From Lytechinus pictus (Eukaryota > Echinodermata > Echinoidea > Temnopleuroida > Toxopneustidae): DNA of 64,000 bases. The stretch lies in assembly GCF_037042905.1 (NCBI RefSeq), contig NC_087257.1:29958001-30022000 (forward strand). Direction: 5' to 3'. A program made the translations under genes and the position numbers. Of this stretch, positions 23,364 to 36,071 are shown in pieces. The notes below the pieces were generated by a model, which had not been told where the DNA came from, did not search any database, and worked only from the letters and a program-made list of their open reading frames with translations. Position 1 is the stretch's first letter. Every line of letters begins with the position of its first letter.

Positions 23364-26300
23364 CGTCCCTTATTTCACGAAGTGACGGATGAGCGCGCAA
23401 CTTTTAAAAAGTTAGTTTTGAGTAAATCGCGTTCAAAGGTTTAGACCTCAATCTCAACGTCTTCCACGTATGCAGGGTGGATAAATGTCATATCCTCGTA
23501 TTGGGCATATTCTGGACAATATTCAAGTACAATCATTTGCATTTTCCTTTAATATTCAAGAAGATAATGAGCTGCAAGCAGAACCATATTTTCGTGAAAA
23601 AAATATATTACGGTACGCGCTTAGATTTATTTTCACGAAGTGACGGATAGTGCTTCGCGCGCATAACCGTCACTTCGTGAAAATCCGAAATTCAAGGACG
23701 CGCTTCAATTTTGTTTTTACGAAGTGACGGGAAGAAGCTTCGCCTTAGTCCCACGTATAGCCTTGTCGATGCAATTCGATAAATAGGGTCTAGATATACA
23801 TAATTTCTTTATTTGCTATTGTAGGAAAAAATTAATTCCAAATGTCAGATCAATTAGGCCTACATTTACTTCTTTTAATAAAAAAAATCACTTTAAATAC
23901 TTTGATTTCATTTTTCAAGTAATAACAGGAAGACCAATAAACACACGTGTTATACTTAAGCCTATTTCATTTCAATATTATCTTCATTTTTGAGAGATGA
24001 ACTCTGATATACGGAAAATTCCTAACAGGATATGAATAAAATGACTACAAGAGATACAACACATTTCGTAATTCTGTTTGAGAAAAGACTATTAAGCACT
24101 GACTCCGTTGGAGTAGAAAATGCGACATTACAAATATTTGTCAGTTTACTAACCTCCCTACCCCCCTAAAAATATGAAATCCCAATTAAGTTTCTCTTAA
24201 ATGTTGTTTATAATGTTAAAGGTATTCTCTGTTAAGGCCGAGTTAGCTATTCAAAATTATTCTTTGAGACTTAATTACCTCGAAAATGGTACAAAACTAA
24301 ATGTGGAACTAACTTGTCAAAACGGCAACAAGAATTGGTAAATTATGACTGATTGCTACCCCCCCCAAAAAAAAAAATGAGAAGAATAAGAATTTGTCAA
24401 AATAAAGCGAGCAAATTTTGAGTACAACCACTCTTGCTCCCTTCCTCTTTCTCTCTCTACTCAAGTTTTCCTTTATCAAAATAGTCATGTATTCTCTCCT
24501 GAACATCATATTAAAATACCTTTATCATGCAAAATAAGAGTTATGACTTGTCATAAATCATTGAAAATACTAACTATATAAAATAAATTCCACAAAGTTA
24601 GCAATGTAAATAAATTTAGAAGAACTCCTTTAATTTTATTACATATGAAACCATAGCAGCAAGTGACTTATAGACAAGTAAATAATAACTTTTTTTCATA
24701 TCAATCATTATGATAATGGTTATGCTTAATAAATTCATTAAAATATCAATTCCATACAATGTTAACAATGGAAATATATTTTTAATTCAATAATATATAT
24801 CGGACCATAATCGCTAGTGACAAACACAACGGCATTCATAATTATTATAATGAATCTAATATTGCACTTTGAAATGTATAAGAAGTGAATTATCAGGTAC
24901 ACATTGACAGAATTTTGTCATTTTATACATTAAATAAAACTTGAATATATGCAACAATATATTTATTTGTATATCATGCCCTGCTTAACACAATCAGCAA
25001 TCCTAGTCTGTGAATGCCACATTTTGAAATACAGAATTGCTAACAAATACCAAATTCAATAAGTTACTCTACATTCAAAACATTCCAATGAATAAATTAC
25101 AAGAATACTGGAATATAATCAATGCTAGTGGTGCAGGAAAGTTGTATTCTCTATGTCTATTTGTATTGAAATACACATATTCAAGTAAAATGGTATATTT
25201 CTTTTCCATCAAAATAGAAGTAACATAATCACCATTACTTATTACATTCACTACACTTTTTTTTTAAAGAATGTCATAATTAAATCAGTCGACACAGTTG
25301 CCTTGAGTTATTTAATCTTTTTACACACTGTCAAGTACTAAACAACATTTTCCAATCAAACACTTGTTTTTTTAATAGCAAATTATTGCCCGAGTCCAAA
25401 AACAGAAAGATACATTAAAATACACCTTAGTTCCAACTCTGAAAACTTCACAATAAATTGTCACGATTTTAGCAAGTAACATCTTTGAGATCATGTACAA
25501 ATTAGTTAAATTCTTACTACAAATATACAGAAAAACATGTGCTGCAGTGTATCTTTAACTTCAAGCTAATGTAAAATGTCTGCTAAAAATAATCATGTAT
25601 TATTTCTTTCCTGAATATCATTCATTAGAAAATTCTGGAATAAAATGACGACACATCAACTGTAAAACTGCATAAACCAGGTGTGTGAATGAAAGATAAA
25701 GAGCTGAAAATGCTGAAGAGTTTTAGGGGATGAAATTGAATGAGCCCTCAAACTATTGTACACAAAAAGGGATATCAAGCTGAAAATAAAAAAACAAAAA
25801 TAGCTGAAATCAGCTTAAGAATTCTCACACCCCTGATAGACCAAAAAAAAATTACCTCATGGAAGGGGGGGGGGGGTCTGTATTAACACATCTGGCTTTT
25901 GAAAATGAATTCATGAAAACCTAATATGATTTTCACCCTTACTAGTAATATATCCTGTAACAATCGAGTTTCACAATGCATGTCAGTCTAAATTGTATGG
26001 TTATGTTATTATAAGAAAGTATGAAGTATTAATACAATACATTTAAGCACAATAAAGCTAGTAACATTCTGTTTTACAAAAATGTAGACATATGCAGTTT
26101 TTTTTTTAGATGGCACCAAGCAAAATGAAAACATGCCAAACAAAATGAATAAAGAAGGGTAATTCTTCTGCAAATATGCGGACGATGTGTATTTATAAGC
26201 AATTTAAACATGTGGCAAGGATAGCAGATAAATGACTATTCTGAACTTTATATTTGACTGTATATATATAAAACATATTTGAAGGAGTTCATAATTATAT

Positions 26301-26451
26301 CACTGTAAGAGCACAGACTAGTTCAAGCAGCATGGTTTCTTTATATAATACACTGCTCTAAAAATTAAACCAGATTTGAAAATCCTATCAAAATTAGAAC
26401 TAAACTTATGTTGAAGTCAAAATCACAAGAAAGTTAAAACGGGCATCAGTT

Positions 26452-26610
26452 ACCCAGCTGGAAACTAAAGAAAAAGTTAAGTGAGAGCCTTAAAAGGCCA
26501 TGAGGCAGAGCCAATTCCTTCATACTTTTCACAAGTGTAGACATAGTTTCATCATCAGAATTGCAGTCAGAGTTCTCAGAAGATGTTTCTAGTTTGGTTA
26601 CTTCAACAGT
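26452..26610 (-). other. Possible coding remnant inside the 5.26-kb element
   Basis: The minus-strand frame VTKLETSSENSDCNSDDE followed by TMSTLVKSMKELALPHGL is acidic then amphipathic and ends at a stop. A stop lies just upstream and no acceptor gives a clean entry, so it may be a decayed exon or chance. Confidence 0.25.
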
Positions 26611-27291
26611 TCAAAACCAGGGCACACTGTTAAAATCCAGTCACTACCAATTCAACTGTCATGTCACCAAATCAGATCACATCTGCGGTGCTCAGGGAAT
26701 TATCAATGACCCACCTGACAAGCATGTTGGCTCCTGGATCCAACCTAAGTATGTAGAATAAAATAATATACAAATCAACTGTTTGTTTTCAAAGTTTTTT
26801 GTCAATCCAATATCAAATTTGTAGAATTGATAGCAGACTCAATATTTTAAATTGCCCTTACCAAACAAAAACCTGCCCAGTCAGTATGGTACTACAATAT
26901 TATTAAGAATATATTTTATAACTCTATTTACCACTGATATTTACAGCAAATATTCAAATTTAATGTTTCCAATTTATAAGAAAGTTTCAGCTAAAAATAT
27001 GATCACATGTCAAATTTCAATGCTCTAGCATGTCTAGGGCAGTACACAATGCATTTGTCAAAATGGGAATAATGTTCTTTTACAACTTAGAAATACATTT
27101 ATATCTGCTAAATGCTAACATATTCCCAAATTAACATTTTCTGGTTATTATAACCTTGAGTCAATATGTTTTAATAACTTCATTATTTACTAGATTTGCA
27201 ATTGAAATTAATTTTGGTAGTGAGTGCAAATGAATGGATGGCTGATACTGACAGGATGTCATGTTGGATTATAACACTATGAAAATTCTCA

Positions 27292-27398
27292 CCTGGAATC
27301 GTATCTGACCATCAGCATTGTTAAATAGCGAGTGTACTGGTTCCAGGACTTCTCTCATTTGTTCTCTGAAACATTGCTTACTGTATATACTGCATCTG
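27292..27398 (-). other. Candidate exon inside the 5.26-kb element
   Basis: On the minus strand the segment lies between TTTCAG and CAG|GTGAGAA. One frame is open throughout, reading CSIYSKQCFREQMREVLEPV and then HSLFNNADGQIRFQ. I recognise no family. It could belong to the transposase gene of the element, which would then be split by introns. Confidence 0.4.
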
Positions 27399-28193
27399 AA
27401 AAGAAATGAAAATATCTTCATCATGATTATGATCAGAACCGAGGTGCAGTTTATTTATGTAGATTCTTTCATTTTCTGTAAAATGTCATAGAGATAAGGG
27501 CGAGGGTGTGGCCACCAAACAACAAAGTATAAAGCTCTATCTACATAAGATGTAGACTGACTCTTGACTTGAGATGATTTATTTAAAACAGAAATCTCCA
27601 GTAATCCTCAGTTTAATTAAGGACTCAACTTATTTGCACAAATGGGTTGGCCTCTAACTTAACTGAATTAATTCATGATCTCAGCATTCTCACTGTCATT
27701 TATATAAAGCCCCCCCCCCCTCCCCTGGGGAGGGGGGGGGGTATCTTTCAATTACATATGTTTGAAAGTACTACTAGGAATTTAGATGATGAGTTAACAC
27801 TACAGTAAGGAAGACAATATAATCGATATATTTAGTTCAGATTTTTTGGTGGAAATTTATTGCAAATACTAGGCACTTGTGAAGACAAGTTAGAACATAA
27901 CGAGATAACATTGGACTCTTTTGGAGTCCAATGGCAATGCAATTCGTGTAAATTTATCTAGATCTAGGCCTAAACTAATGCCCCTATATATGATTATTTT
28001 ACCAAAATCCTCAGCCTTCATTAAATCTATTTCGTCTTGATTAATGTTGGAAAAATATTCTTACCCTTATAGTTTGACTAAACTTAACATTCAAGTTCAA
28101 TTGAGGACAAAAATGACACGCCATACTCCATTCAATTTTCACTGACACGAAAATAAATATGTGGGGCAATGTATGGAAAGATTGGACGTTATT

Positions 28194-28463
28194 TTAAGGA
28201 TTTTTGCGATTAGAGACGTTTAAAATGGTTGAAATTACTCGAAATGACTTAGAAAGCTGCATTACATTTATTTCTTTTCCTACATTTACAAAAAAACTCA
28301 CCATTTCATGGTCTTCGGCTGTTCCAAACTGTAAAAATTTGCCTTCCGTCACTTCGTGAAAAAACTCTTGAGTGATAAAGCGTATTCGTTTATTTTCACG
28401 AATTGATGGCTGCTTATCCGTCACTTCGTAAAAACAAGAAATCCTTAATCTGGGTATTTTCAT
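28194..28463 (-). other. Candidate first exon at the right end of the 5.26-kb element
   Basis: An ATG-started frame begins MKIPRLRISCFYEVTDKQPS and reads through three of the subterminal dyad repeats. A donor-like GAAATG|GTGAGT occurs at about 28305. The phase does not fit directly to the exon at 27292-27398, so an intermediate exon would be needed, or the frame is a by-product of the repeats. Confidence 0.25.
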
Positions 28464-28625
28464 GTGTGCACTGTTGTCATAGCAACGTAATTAGGCATTT
28501 GTGTGATCTGAAACTTGTTGAGGTTCGAGATATGAATTAAAGATCTCCAAAAATGCAAAAAACTCGAAATTGAAAAAAATGCGATTTTTCTCATATCCGT
28601 CACTTCGTGAAAACAGGGACGAATT

Positions 28626-31600
28626 GGTTGTCACATGACTTGATAAGGGGCGGGGGAGCGGAAATATGTAATACCATATATAACATGTATATATATATAA
28701 GGATGATGATGAGTATCAAGGTATTAGAGCACAGGGGGTGTCACATGAATAGTCGGGGGGGGGGGGGTGGGGAGTGTAAAGAATGCAGACATATTTAATG
28801 CCATACAGGACCTCCTGTGTTTTAGGTTTTTTTTATTATTTGGGGCATAACAGGGGGTATCTGAGCACATAATGGGTAAAGGAAGATGAGTATAATATGG
28901 TATACATGTACATCAAACCAAGGGTGAGCCGCATGACTTGTCATGACGTGGGGGGGGGGGGGTTGTTATAGAATGAAGAAATATAGTGCCATACAGCACC
29001 TCTCTGGTTTAACAGATTTTTATTATTAAGGGCTCAGTGGGGGTAGGATATAATGATGATGAGAAGGGTATCCAGCCAATTGGTTGTCACATGACTTGAT
29101 AAGGGTAAGGGGCGGGGGGGGGGGGTAATATGTAATACCATATATAACAACTCTTTGAAATTTGGGGGAATTCATTTTCAGGGGCCTAATAGGGGTATCT
29201 GAGGGCATTGGGGTCAAGGATGATGATGAGTATCAATGTATTAGAGTCCATGGGGTGTCACATGAATAGTTATGGGGGGGGGGGTAAGAATGCAGACATA
29301 ATTAATGCCATGTACAGGACCTCCTGTGTTTTAGGGGTTTCTATTATTTGGGGGCATAATAGGGGGTATCTGAGCACATAATGGGTAAAGGAAGATGAGT
29401 ATAATATGGTACACATGTACATCAAACCAAGGGTGAGCCGCATGACTTGTCATGACGTGGGGGGGGGGGGGTTGTTATAGAATGAAGAAATATAGTGCCA
29501 TACAGCACCTCTCTGGTTTAACAGATTTTTATTATTAAGGGCTCAGTGGGGGTAGGATATAATGATGATGAGAAGGGTATCCAGCCAATTGGTTGTCACA
29601 TGACTTGATAAGGGTAAGGGGCGGGGGGGGGGGGGTAATATGTAATACCATATATAACAACTCTTTGAAATTTGGGGGAATTCATTTTCAGGGGCCTAAT
29701 AGGGGTATCTGAGGGCATTGGGGTCAAGGATGATGATGAGTATCAATGTATTAGAGTCCATGGGGTGTCACATGAATAGTTATGGGGGGGGGGTAAGAAT
29801 GCAGACATAATTAATGCCATGTACAGGACCTCCTGTGTTTTAGGGGTTTCTATTATTTGGGGGCATAATAGGGGGTATCTGAGCACATAATGGGTAAAGG
29901 AAGATGAGTATAATATGGTACACATGTACATCAAACCAAGGGTGAGCCGCATGACTTGTCATGACGTGGGGGGGGGGTTGTTATAGAATGAAGAAATATA
30001 GTGCCATACAGCACCTCTCTGGTTTAACAGATTTTTATTATTAAGGGCTCAGTGGGGGTAGGATATAATGATGATGAGAAGGGTATCCAGCCAATTGGTT
30101 GTCACATGACTTGATAAGGGTAAGGGGCGGGGTAATATGTAATACCATATATAACACCTCTTTGAAATTTGGGGGAATTCATTTTCAGGGGCCTAATAGG
30201 GGTATCTGAGGGCATTGGGGTCAAGGATGATGATGAGTATCAAGGTACAGTTATGGGGGGGGGGGGGTAAGAATGCAGACATAATTAATGCCATACAGGA
30301 CCTCCTGTGTTTTAGGGGTTTCTATTATTTGGGGGCATAATAGGGGGTATCTGAGCACATAATGGGTAAAGGAAGATGAGTATAATATGGTACACATGTA
30401 CATCAAACCAAGGGTGAGCCGCATGACTTGTCATGACGTGGGGGGGGGGGGGTTGTTATAGAATGAAGAAATATAGTGCCATACAGCACCTCTCTGGTTT
30501 AACAGATTTTTATTATTAAGGGCTCAGTGGGGGTAGGATATAATGATGATGAGAAGGGTATCCAGCCAATTGGTTGTCACATGACTTGATAAGGGTAAGG
30601 GGCGGGGGGGGGGGGGGTAATATGTAATACCATATATAACACCTCTTTGAAATTTGGGGGAATTCATTTTCAGGGGCCTAATAGGGGTATCTGAGGGCAT
30701 TGGGGTCAAGGATGATGATGAGTATCAATGTATTAGAGTCCATGGGGTGTCACATGAATAGTTATGGGGGGGGGTAAGAATGCAGACATAATTAATGCCA
30801 TGTACAGGACCTCCTGTGTTTTAGGGGTTTCTATTATTTGGGGGCATAATAGGGGGTATCTGAGCACATAATGGGTAAAGGAAGATGAGTATAATATGGT
30901 ACACATGTACATCAAACCAAGGGTGAGCCGCATGACTTGTCATGACGTGGGGGGGGGATGTTATAGAATGAAGAAATATAGTGCCATACAGCACCTCTCT
31001 GGTTTAACAGATTTTTATTAATAAGGGCTCAGTGGGGGTAGGATATAATGATGATGAGAAGGGTATCCAGCCAATTGGTCGTCACATGACTTGATAAGTG
31101 GCTGCGGGGGGGGGGGGGTAGCAAATAATGCCATATAAGACCTCTTCGGAATTTGGGGGAAATTATTTTTAGGGGCCTGAAAGGGGTATCTGATGGGGTG
31201 ATGATGAGTATCAAGGTAGTGTAGCCCAGGGGATGTCACATGAATAGTCATGGGGGGTGGGAAGAGAATGCAGAAATTAGATGACACACAGGATTTCCTT
31301 GGTTTTAGGGGGTTTTATAGTTGAGGGCATAATTGGGGTCTCTGACGTATTGGGAGAGAGGATATTGATGAGGAGGAGGGTATCCAGCCAATTGGGGTGT
31401 CATAGCGTGATAGATGAGTGAGGGGGGGGGGAATACAAAAATGTTTAATACCTTATAGCACCCTCTTCGATATAGGGGTTTTATTTTTAAGGCATTCCGG
31501 AGAGGGAGTATCTGAGCTCGTAGAGGTGAGGACTGAGGATGTGTGTAAGGGTATACCTTTAGCCAAGTAGGGTGTCACCTGACTCAAAACATGGAAGGGG

Positions 31601-32030
31601 GTTTAAAATGCAGATATATAATGCCATACAGCACCACCTTGGTTTAAGGGGTTTTTATTATTAAGGGCATAATAGCGGGTCTCTGAGCTCATGTGGGGGG
31701 GGGGGGGGGGGCTAAAGGATATTGATGAAGAGTATCCAGATAATGGGTGTGACTAAAAAAGGGGCAGGGGGCGAATGCAAAAATATGATGATTAGGAGGG
31801 TAAATAGGCAAGGGGATATCACATGATTTCATAACGGGTGGTGGGGGGGAGGTGCGATTGCCTTGATATAATGCCTTATATAGCTCCTCTTTACTGTAAG
31901 GAAATTTTCTTATTTACGGTATAATAGGGTGTCTTTGCTAATGGGGGATAATAATGATGAAGGATATATAGCTCACGAGGTGTCATGCTACTTGATTATG
32001 GGGGGGGGGGGGCAAATGAGGATAAAGGCC
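28626..32030. repeat. G-rich satellite with trimeric higher-order repeats
   Basis: Three different monomers of about 165 bp alternate to make a unit of about 505 bp. The landmark GTTATAGAATGAAGAAATAT recurs near 28964, 29473, 29979, 30454 and 30959, giving spacings of about 509, 506, 475 and 505. The 475-bp unit has lost TATTAGAGTCCATGGGG and neighbouring bases. G-run length is the main variable. From about 31100 to 32030 the monomers are more diverged and show no higher order. Open frames here exist only because the repeats contain few stops. Confidence 0.95.
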
Positions 32031-32640
32031 CCTTTGGCTTCAATGGATTTTATTTATTATAGTTACTATAAATTGCAGAATTACTATTACTGGTAAGGAT
32101 ATTCAACAGGAACCAGGCCTTTAAATAAGTATAACGCATGTACTATAAATTGAAACTTTAATTCATGTTATATTTGTTTCCTATATTTGTTATCACTAAA
32201 AGATGGTATAAAGTCTAATAACTGAAATTCATTCGTTTGTTTTCATCTCGTCTCTTTTATTTTCCTTTATTCAATTTGACAGATTACTATATGGCACTTC
32301 AAAATTCACGCAGTTTGTCCCCACGACATCAAAGTCAGTCTTACAAAGTGTTGCTGAGTAGTTCAAAACATCTTTACGTCCTTTTCACCCCGTTGAAATT
32401 AGAAGGAGCACGAGCATACTCTACGATACCATCTTCGAATTGCAACACAACAATGATGCCATAATAATGATTCGAGGATCCTCTTACAATGGATATTACA
32501 TGTAGATTGTAGATTGAAGAGTTTCCTAATTGAATTATAATTCTAGTTCACTCACAGGACACACAGTAAAAACCTAGGGCAATGTGATATTATAATTGGC
32601 ATGTCTATATTTATATTGAAGTATTTATCATTGGGAGATG
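32031..32640. other. Gap, nothing recognised
   Basis: No supported gene. The 75-codon frame at 32237-32464 has no recognisable motif. Confidence 0.35.
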
Positions 32641-32995
32641 TTCCTTTTTCTGAATGTCATAATGCTGAAAATGAAATAAGATTCGTTATTCTGAAAATGG
32701 AAAAAGCGTTATTTCCAACATTTGTGGGGTTATTCCGAAGGTTTGTTAGTCCGAAAATAAAATACATTTCATTATTCTAAAGGTCCGATATTCCGAAAAT
32801 AAACTTAAGGCTCATTATTCCTTAGGTTCATTTGTCAGAAATTCAAATAAGACGACTGATTTACTCTGTGTCATTTCCGGAATCGAACTTTCGGAATAAT
32901 GCCGCGAACGACCCCTTCTTCATTTTCGAACTAATGAACATCCAGGTATACTCAATTTGAGTGTTATGGAATAACGAACCTTATTTTATTTGCCA
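32641..32995. repeat. Irregular repeat of TTATTCCGAAAAT
   Basis: Variants of CGTTATTCTGAAAATG, TTATTCCGAAGGT and TATTCCGAAAATAAA recur about ten times, some as the complement (TTCGGAATAATG). It is a short-period simple repeat of irregular spacing. Confidence 0.75.
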
Positions 32996-34430
32996 ACTTA
33001 GCCTCTTCTTATGTTCTATATAATTTTTTATATCTAATTCATGCACCAATGCACTTTTCTGCAACTGAAAAATGTGCCGGTTATTTTTTTCTTTTTGTCG
33101 CCAAAAATGAGGGGCGGGTGGCAATAAAAAGGAGGGGAGTGACCGATTCGCCCCCTTGATCCCCTACTGCTATGAACAAAAGATATACATGTATATCTAC
33201 ATCTCTTATTCCAATTCGTCATTTCCATATTGTATCTCAAATATTATGAATTCCATCCCATTATTTGTCTATAGATCCATCCCTTTTTATTTGTACATTT
33301 CTTCTGACTTCTTCACTTCTTGACTTTATCATTATCATGTCTTCTTTCAAGGGACATATAATCTCTAGTTGGTATTTTGACATTGGAACTACAGGTACAT
33401 TACCTGTATGATACGCTACAAATTGCTTATTGGGCTTCTTCAAATGTATATACTAATACAAGCCTAACTACTCCAAAATAATGAGACTATTCTTTTATCG
33501 TTCAAGATAAAGAAAATCTCCGACAAAGATTCTGCTAGGATCGAAAGCTTAGGCCCCTTTTTGACTTTCTAATTTACTCCATTGTCTCTCTTTTATTAGA
33601 TAAGCATTTTTTAGCAGCTTCTTTTTGCCAAAAATAAAGTTACACGTTTATTAAAATCGGAATTTCGAGGTTAGCATAACAGATAATACGTACTTTAAGC
33701 GATGGATATAATCAATGTGGATTATCAAAACGTTTATGCTTCAAAACTAGCATGAGTGTGTGTTCTTGAAAAAGCTAAATAAAATCGATGTGTTACACTG
33801 TACGAGTTATGATACAAAATCAAGTTCACCCTCTACGAAGGTGAAAGAAGTTTTGGAAAATAACAGACATCGTATTTTGTTCTCGGTTATTAATTTGGAC
33901 TATTTTCAAGGGGCAGGGGCAGCGGAACACTGAGACTAGGGGCACGTAGCCCCCATCCCCTTTACTTTATTCATTTGTTCTTTTTGAGCGGACTTCTGGT
34001 TGCCGAAGGGGAGTCATGACCCCCCCACACCATTTTTTTGGCCTGCATTAACATCAAACTCTTAGTGAATGTATACATTCTGAAAATCTATGATAGCAAG
34101 CGCCCCCAGCTTTTTATTTTGAATTACTTTGCGCACTGTCCATAATACTGAAAAATATTTAGCCTACTTTTAAATCAGATTCAGATTTTTGAAAATAAAA
34201 AGCTAATTTATATATCAAAAGTATCAAACACATTATCTTCTGAAAGGTAAAATGGGATGTGCCCGATTGCCCATGAAAAAATAGTCATTATCCCCAATGA
34301 ATGTGTCTCTGTGTGTGAATCTGTGTGTGTATCTTCTCTTCCAATCCCTCAGAGACCCTAATTATGCCCTCAACTATAACAAGAGTGTCGCTGGGGCGAG
34401 CACATACTACGCCCGCCTCTAACGCTGAAA
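32996..34430. other. Gap with fragments of G/C-run repeats
   Basis: No gene. Short GC-rich pieces near 33100-33170 and 33910-34050 resemble ends of the GGATCC/poly-C type repeats. The rest is AT-rich. Confidence 0.35.
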
Positions 34431-34445
34431 AATAAAGTTATTCCT

Positions 34446-35310
34446 GGGATCCATGCTAGTGTCATACACATCAAATTAAATTAGCCTTGGTTAATTTAAT
34501 TGCGTTTACAAGGAGAAAGTAACAGAACACCAAATTATATGAGCCTAGGTCAAAGGAGAATGAAACCTTTGGAACAAGATAGCTTGTGTGAAAACGGAAA
34601 AATCAAAGAAACAGATCAACGAAAGTTTGAGAAAAATCGGACAAATAATGAGAAAGTTATGAGCATTTGAATATTGCGATCACTAATGCTATGGAGATCC
34701 TCAAATTGCAAATGCGACAAAGATGTGTGATGTCACTTGTGAACAACTCTCCCCATTACTTTAGTACTGTATATATACATGTCACTTAAATTGCCTTTTT
34801 TATCACATCTATCAGTAGATCATGTGTTCTTTCTAGAGGAGGGCATGTAATACACATTTTTTAAAGGATACATCATGGATAAAGGGTTTGTATTACAATA
34901 AGAAAAAGAAAAAGAGACATTTTGAGGGTTAGGGTTAGGGTTGGCATCACACATCCTTGTTGCATTGCCAATGGGAGGATCTCCATAGCATTAGTGATTG
35001 CAATATTCAAATGCTCATAACTTTCTTATTATTTTTCTGATTTTTCTCAAACTTTCTTTGTTATTATTCTTTGATTTTTCTGTTTCGACACACGCCTACT
35101 CATTCCAAAGGTTTCATTCCCCTTTAAGTTAAACTGAAGTTATCGCGTTTACAAGGACTCCATAAGGGTAACATAAAAACATGTCAGTGTGACCTTTACC
35201 ATGTCACTGTCACCTTGACCTCTGGACCTCAAAATCAATAGGCTTCCTGGGATCCATGCTAGTATCATAAACACCAAATTATATGAGCCTAGGTAAAGTT
35301 AAACTGAAGT
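34446..35310. repeat. Duplicated segment CCTGGGATCCATGCTAGT
   Basis: The block CCTGGGATCCATGCTAGT through ACACCAAATTATATGAGCCT occurs at about 34446-34549 and again at about 35246-35290. The first copy is followed by the inverted-repeat element; the second continues directly into AAAGTTAAACTGAAGTTATT, which shows the empty site. Confidence 0.8.
34552..35125. mobile_element. Fold-back MITE with arms of about 190 bp
   Basis: Left arm AAAGGAGAATGAAACCTTTG through ATGGAGATCCTC is the inverted copy of the right arm, GGATCTCCATAGCATTAGTG through GGTTTCATTCCCCTTT. Nearby sequence at 35280 shows the uninterrupted target. Flanking bases are consistent with a TAA-like 3-bp target as in Harbinger MITEs, but the duplication is not exact. 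Near the centre is a short (AGGGTT)3 run, about 34926-34943. Confidence 0.8.
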
Positions 35311-35379
35311 TATTGGAAGTTAATGGACGGACAGACACTGAGCGTGATACCATGATACGTCCCGCAGCCTCAACCATAA

Positions 35380-35885
35380 AAAACCCTAAAACCAAGGAAG
35401 TCCTGTATGTCTTCAAACTTCTGCATTCTCTCCCCACCCCCCCCCCACCCCTGAATGTTCATATGACACCTCCTGGGCTATACTATGTTGATTCTCATCA
35501 TCATCCTTGACCCCGTCAGATACCCCAATCGGGCCCCTAAAGATAATTTCCCCCAAACTCCGAAGAGATCTTATATGGCATTATTTGGTACTCACCCCCC
35601 TCCCCCCTCCTGCGTCCACTTATCAAGTCTCATGACAACCAATTGGCTGGATACCCTCCTCATCATTATCTCCTACCCCCAATGAGCCCTTAATAATAAA
35701 AACCAGTTAAACCAGGGAGGTGCTATATGGCATTATATTTCTTCATTCTATAACCCCCCCCCCCCCTCCCCGCCATGACCAAGTGCTCAGATATACCCCC
35801 TATTAATAGTATTATGTCCCAAATAATGAAACCCCCTAAAACCAAAGCGTGCTGTATGGCATTATATTTCTTCATTGCATACCCC
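35380..35885. repeat. G-rich satellite in reverse orientation
   Basis: Monomers of the 165-bp satellite read as the reverse complement (C runs; CCTGTATG.CTTCAAACTTC; GGTATCCAGCCAATTGG complement at about 35640). The array is cut by the LTR retrotransposon and resumes at 41039. Confidence 0.85.
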
Positions 35886-36056
35886 TGTTCAATACCAGTC
35901 CATAACTCCAGGAGAGGTCTAAATAAAGCAAATATTCACTCAGCAAATTCCAACACAAACGTAACTTTAATCGGCATCCATTTTTCTACACGATTTCCTT
36001 GTGCACCCTATTTCGGGTATCCACGCACTAGTCTAATTCAGACTGTATACACAACA
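35886..36056 (-). repeat. 3' LTR
   Basis: 171 bp, read on the minus strand from TGTTGTGTATACAG to TATTGAACA. It is identical to the 5' LTR except for one missing T. Confidence 0.93.
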
Positions 36057-36071
36057 TCTCCCCTCTACTTG
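36057..36071 (-). promoter_or_regulatory. Polypurine tract
   Basis: On the minus strand CAAGTAGAGGGGAGA directly precedes the 3' LTR. This is the position where plus-strand priming occurs in LTR elements. Confidence 0.75.

Larger units (their letters stand above)
23364..28621. mobile_element. Unclassified 5,258-bp TIR element inserted in the satellite
   Basis: The left end CGTCCCTTATTTCACGAAGT and the right end (complement CGTCCCTGTTTTCACGAAGT) continue to GACGGAT as a TIR of about 26 bp. The flanks are AATT (23360-23363 and 28622-28625). Intact satellite monomers read CCAGCCAATTGGTTGTC at this place, so the target is a single AATT. Eight copies or variants of TTCACGAAGTGACGG lie in the outer 350 bp of each end. 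The interior is AT-rich. No long frame survives, but candidate exons exist on the minus strand (see the separate entries). A 4-bp duplication is known from Sola- and Ginger-type transposons among others. I cannot assign it. Confidence 0.85.

Noticed and set aside
31018-31287. Pro- and His-rich frames of 60-90 codons throughout the satellite (28.6-32 kb)
   Set aside because: They repeat with the satellite period, depend on the G/C runs and have no domain; they are by-products of the repeat.
34921-34945. Telomere end or interstitial telomere array
   Set aside because: Only three AGGGTT units, inside the loop of a fold-back MITE.
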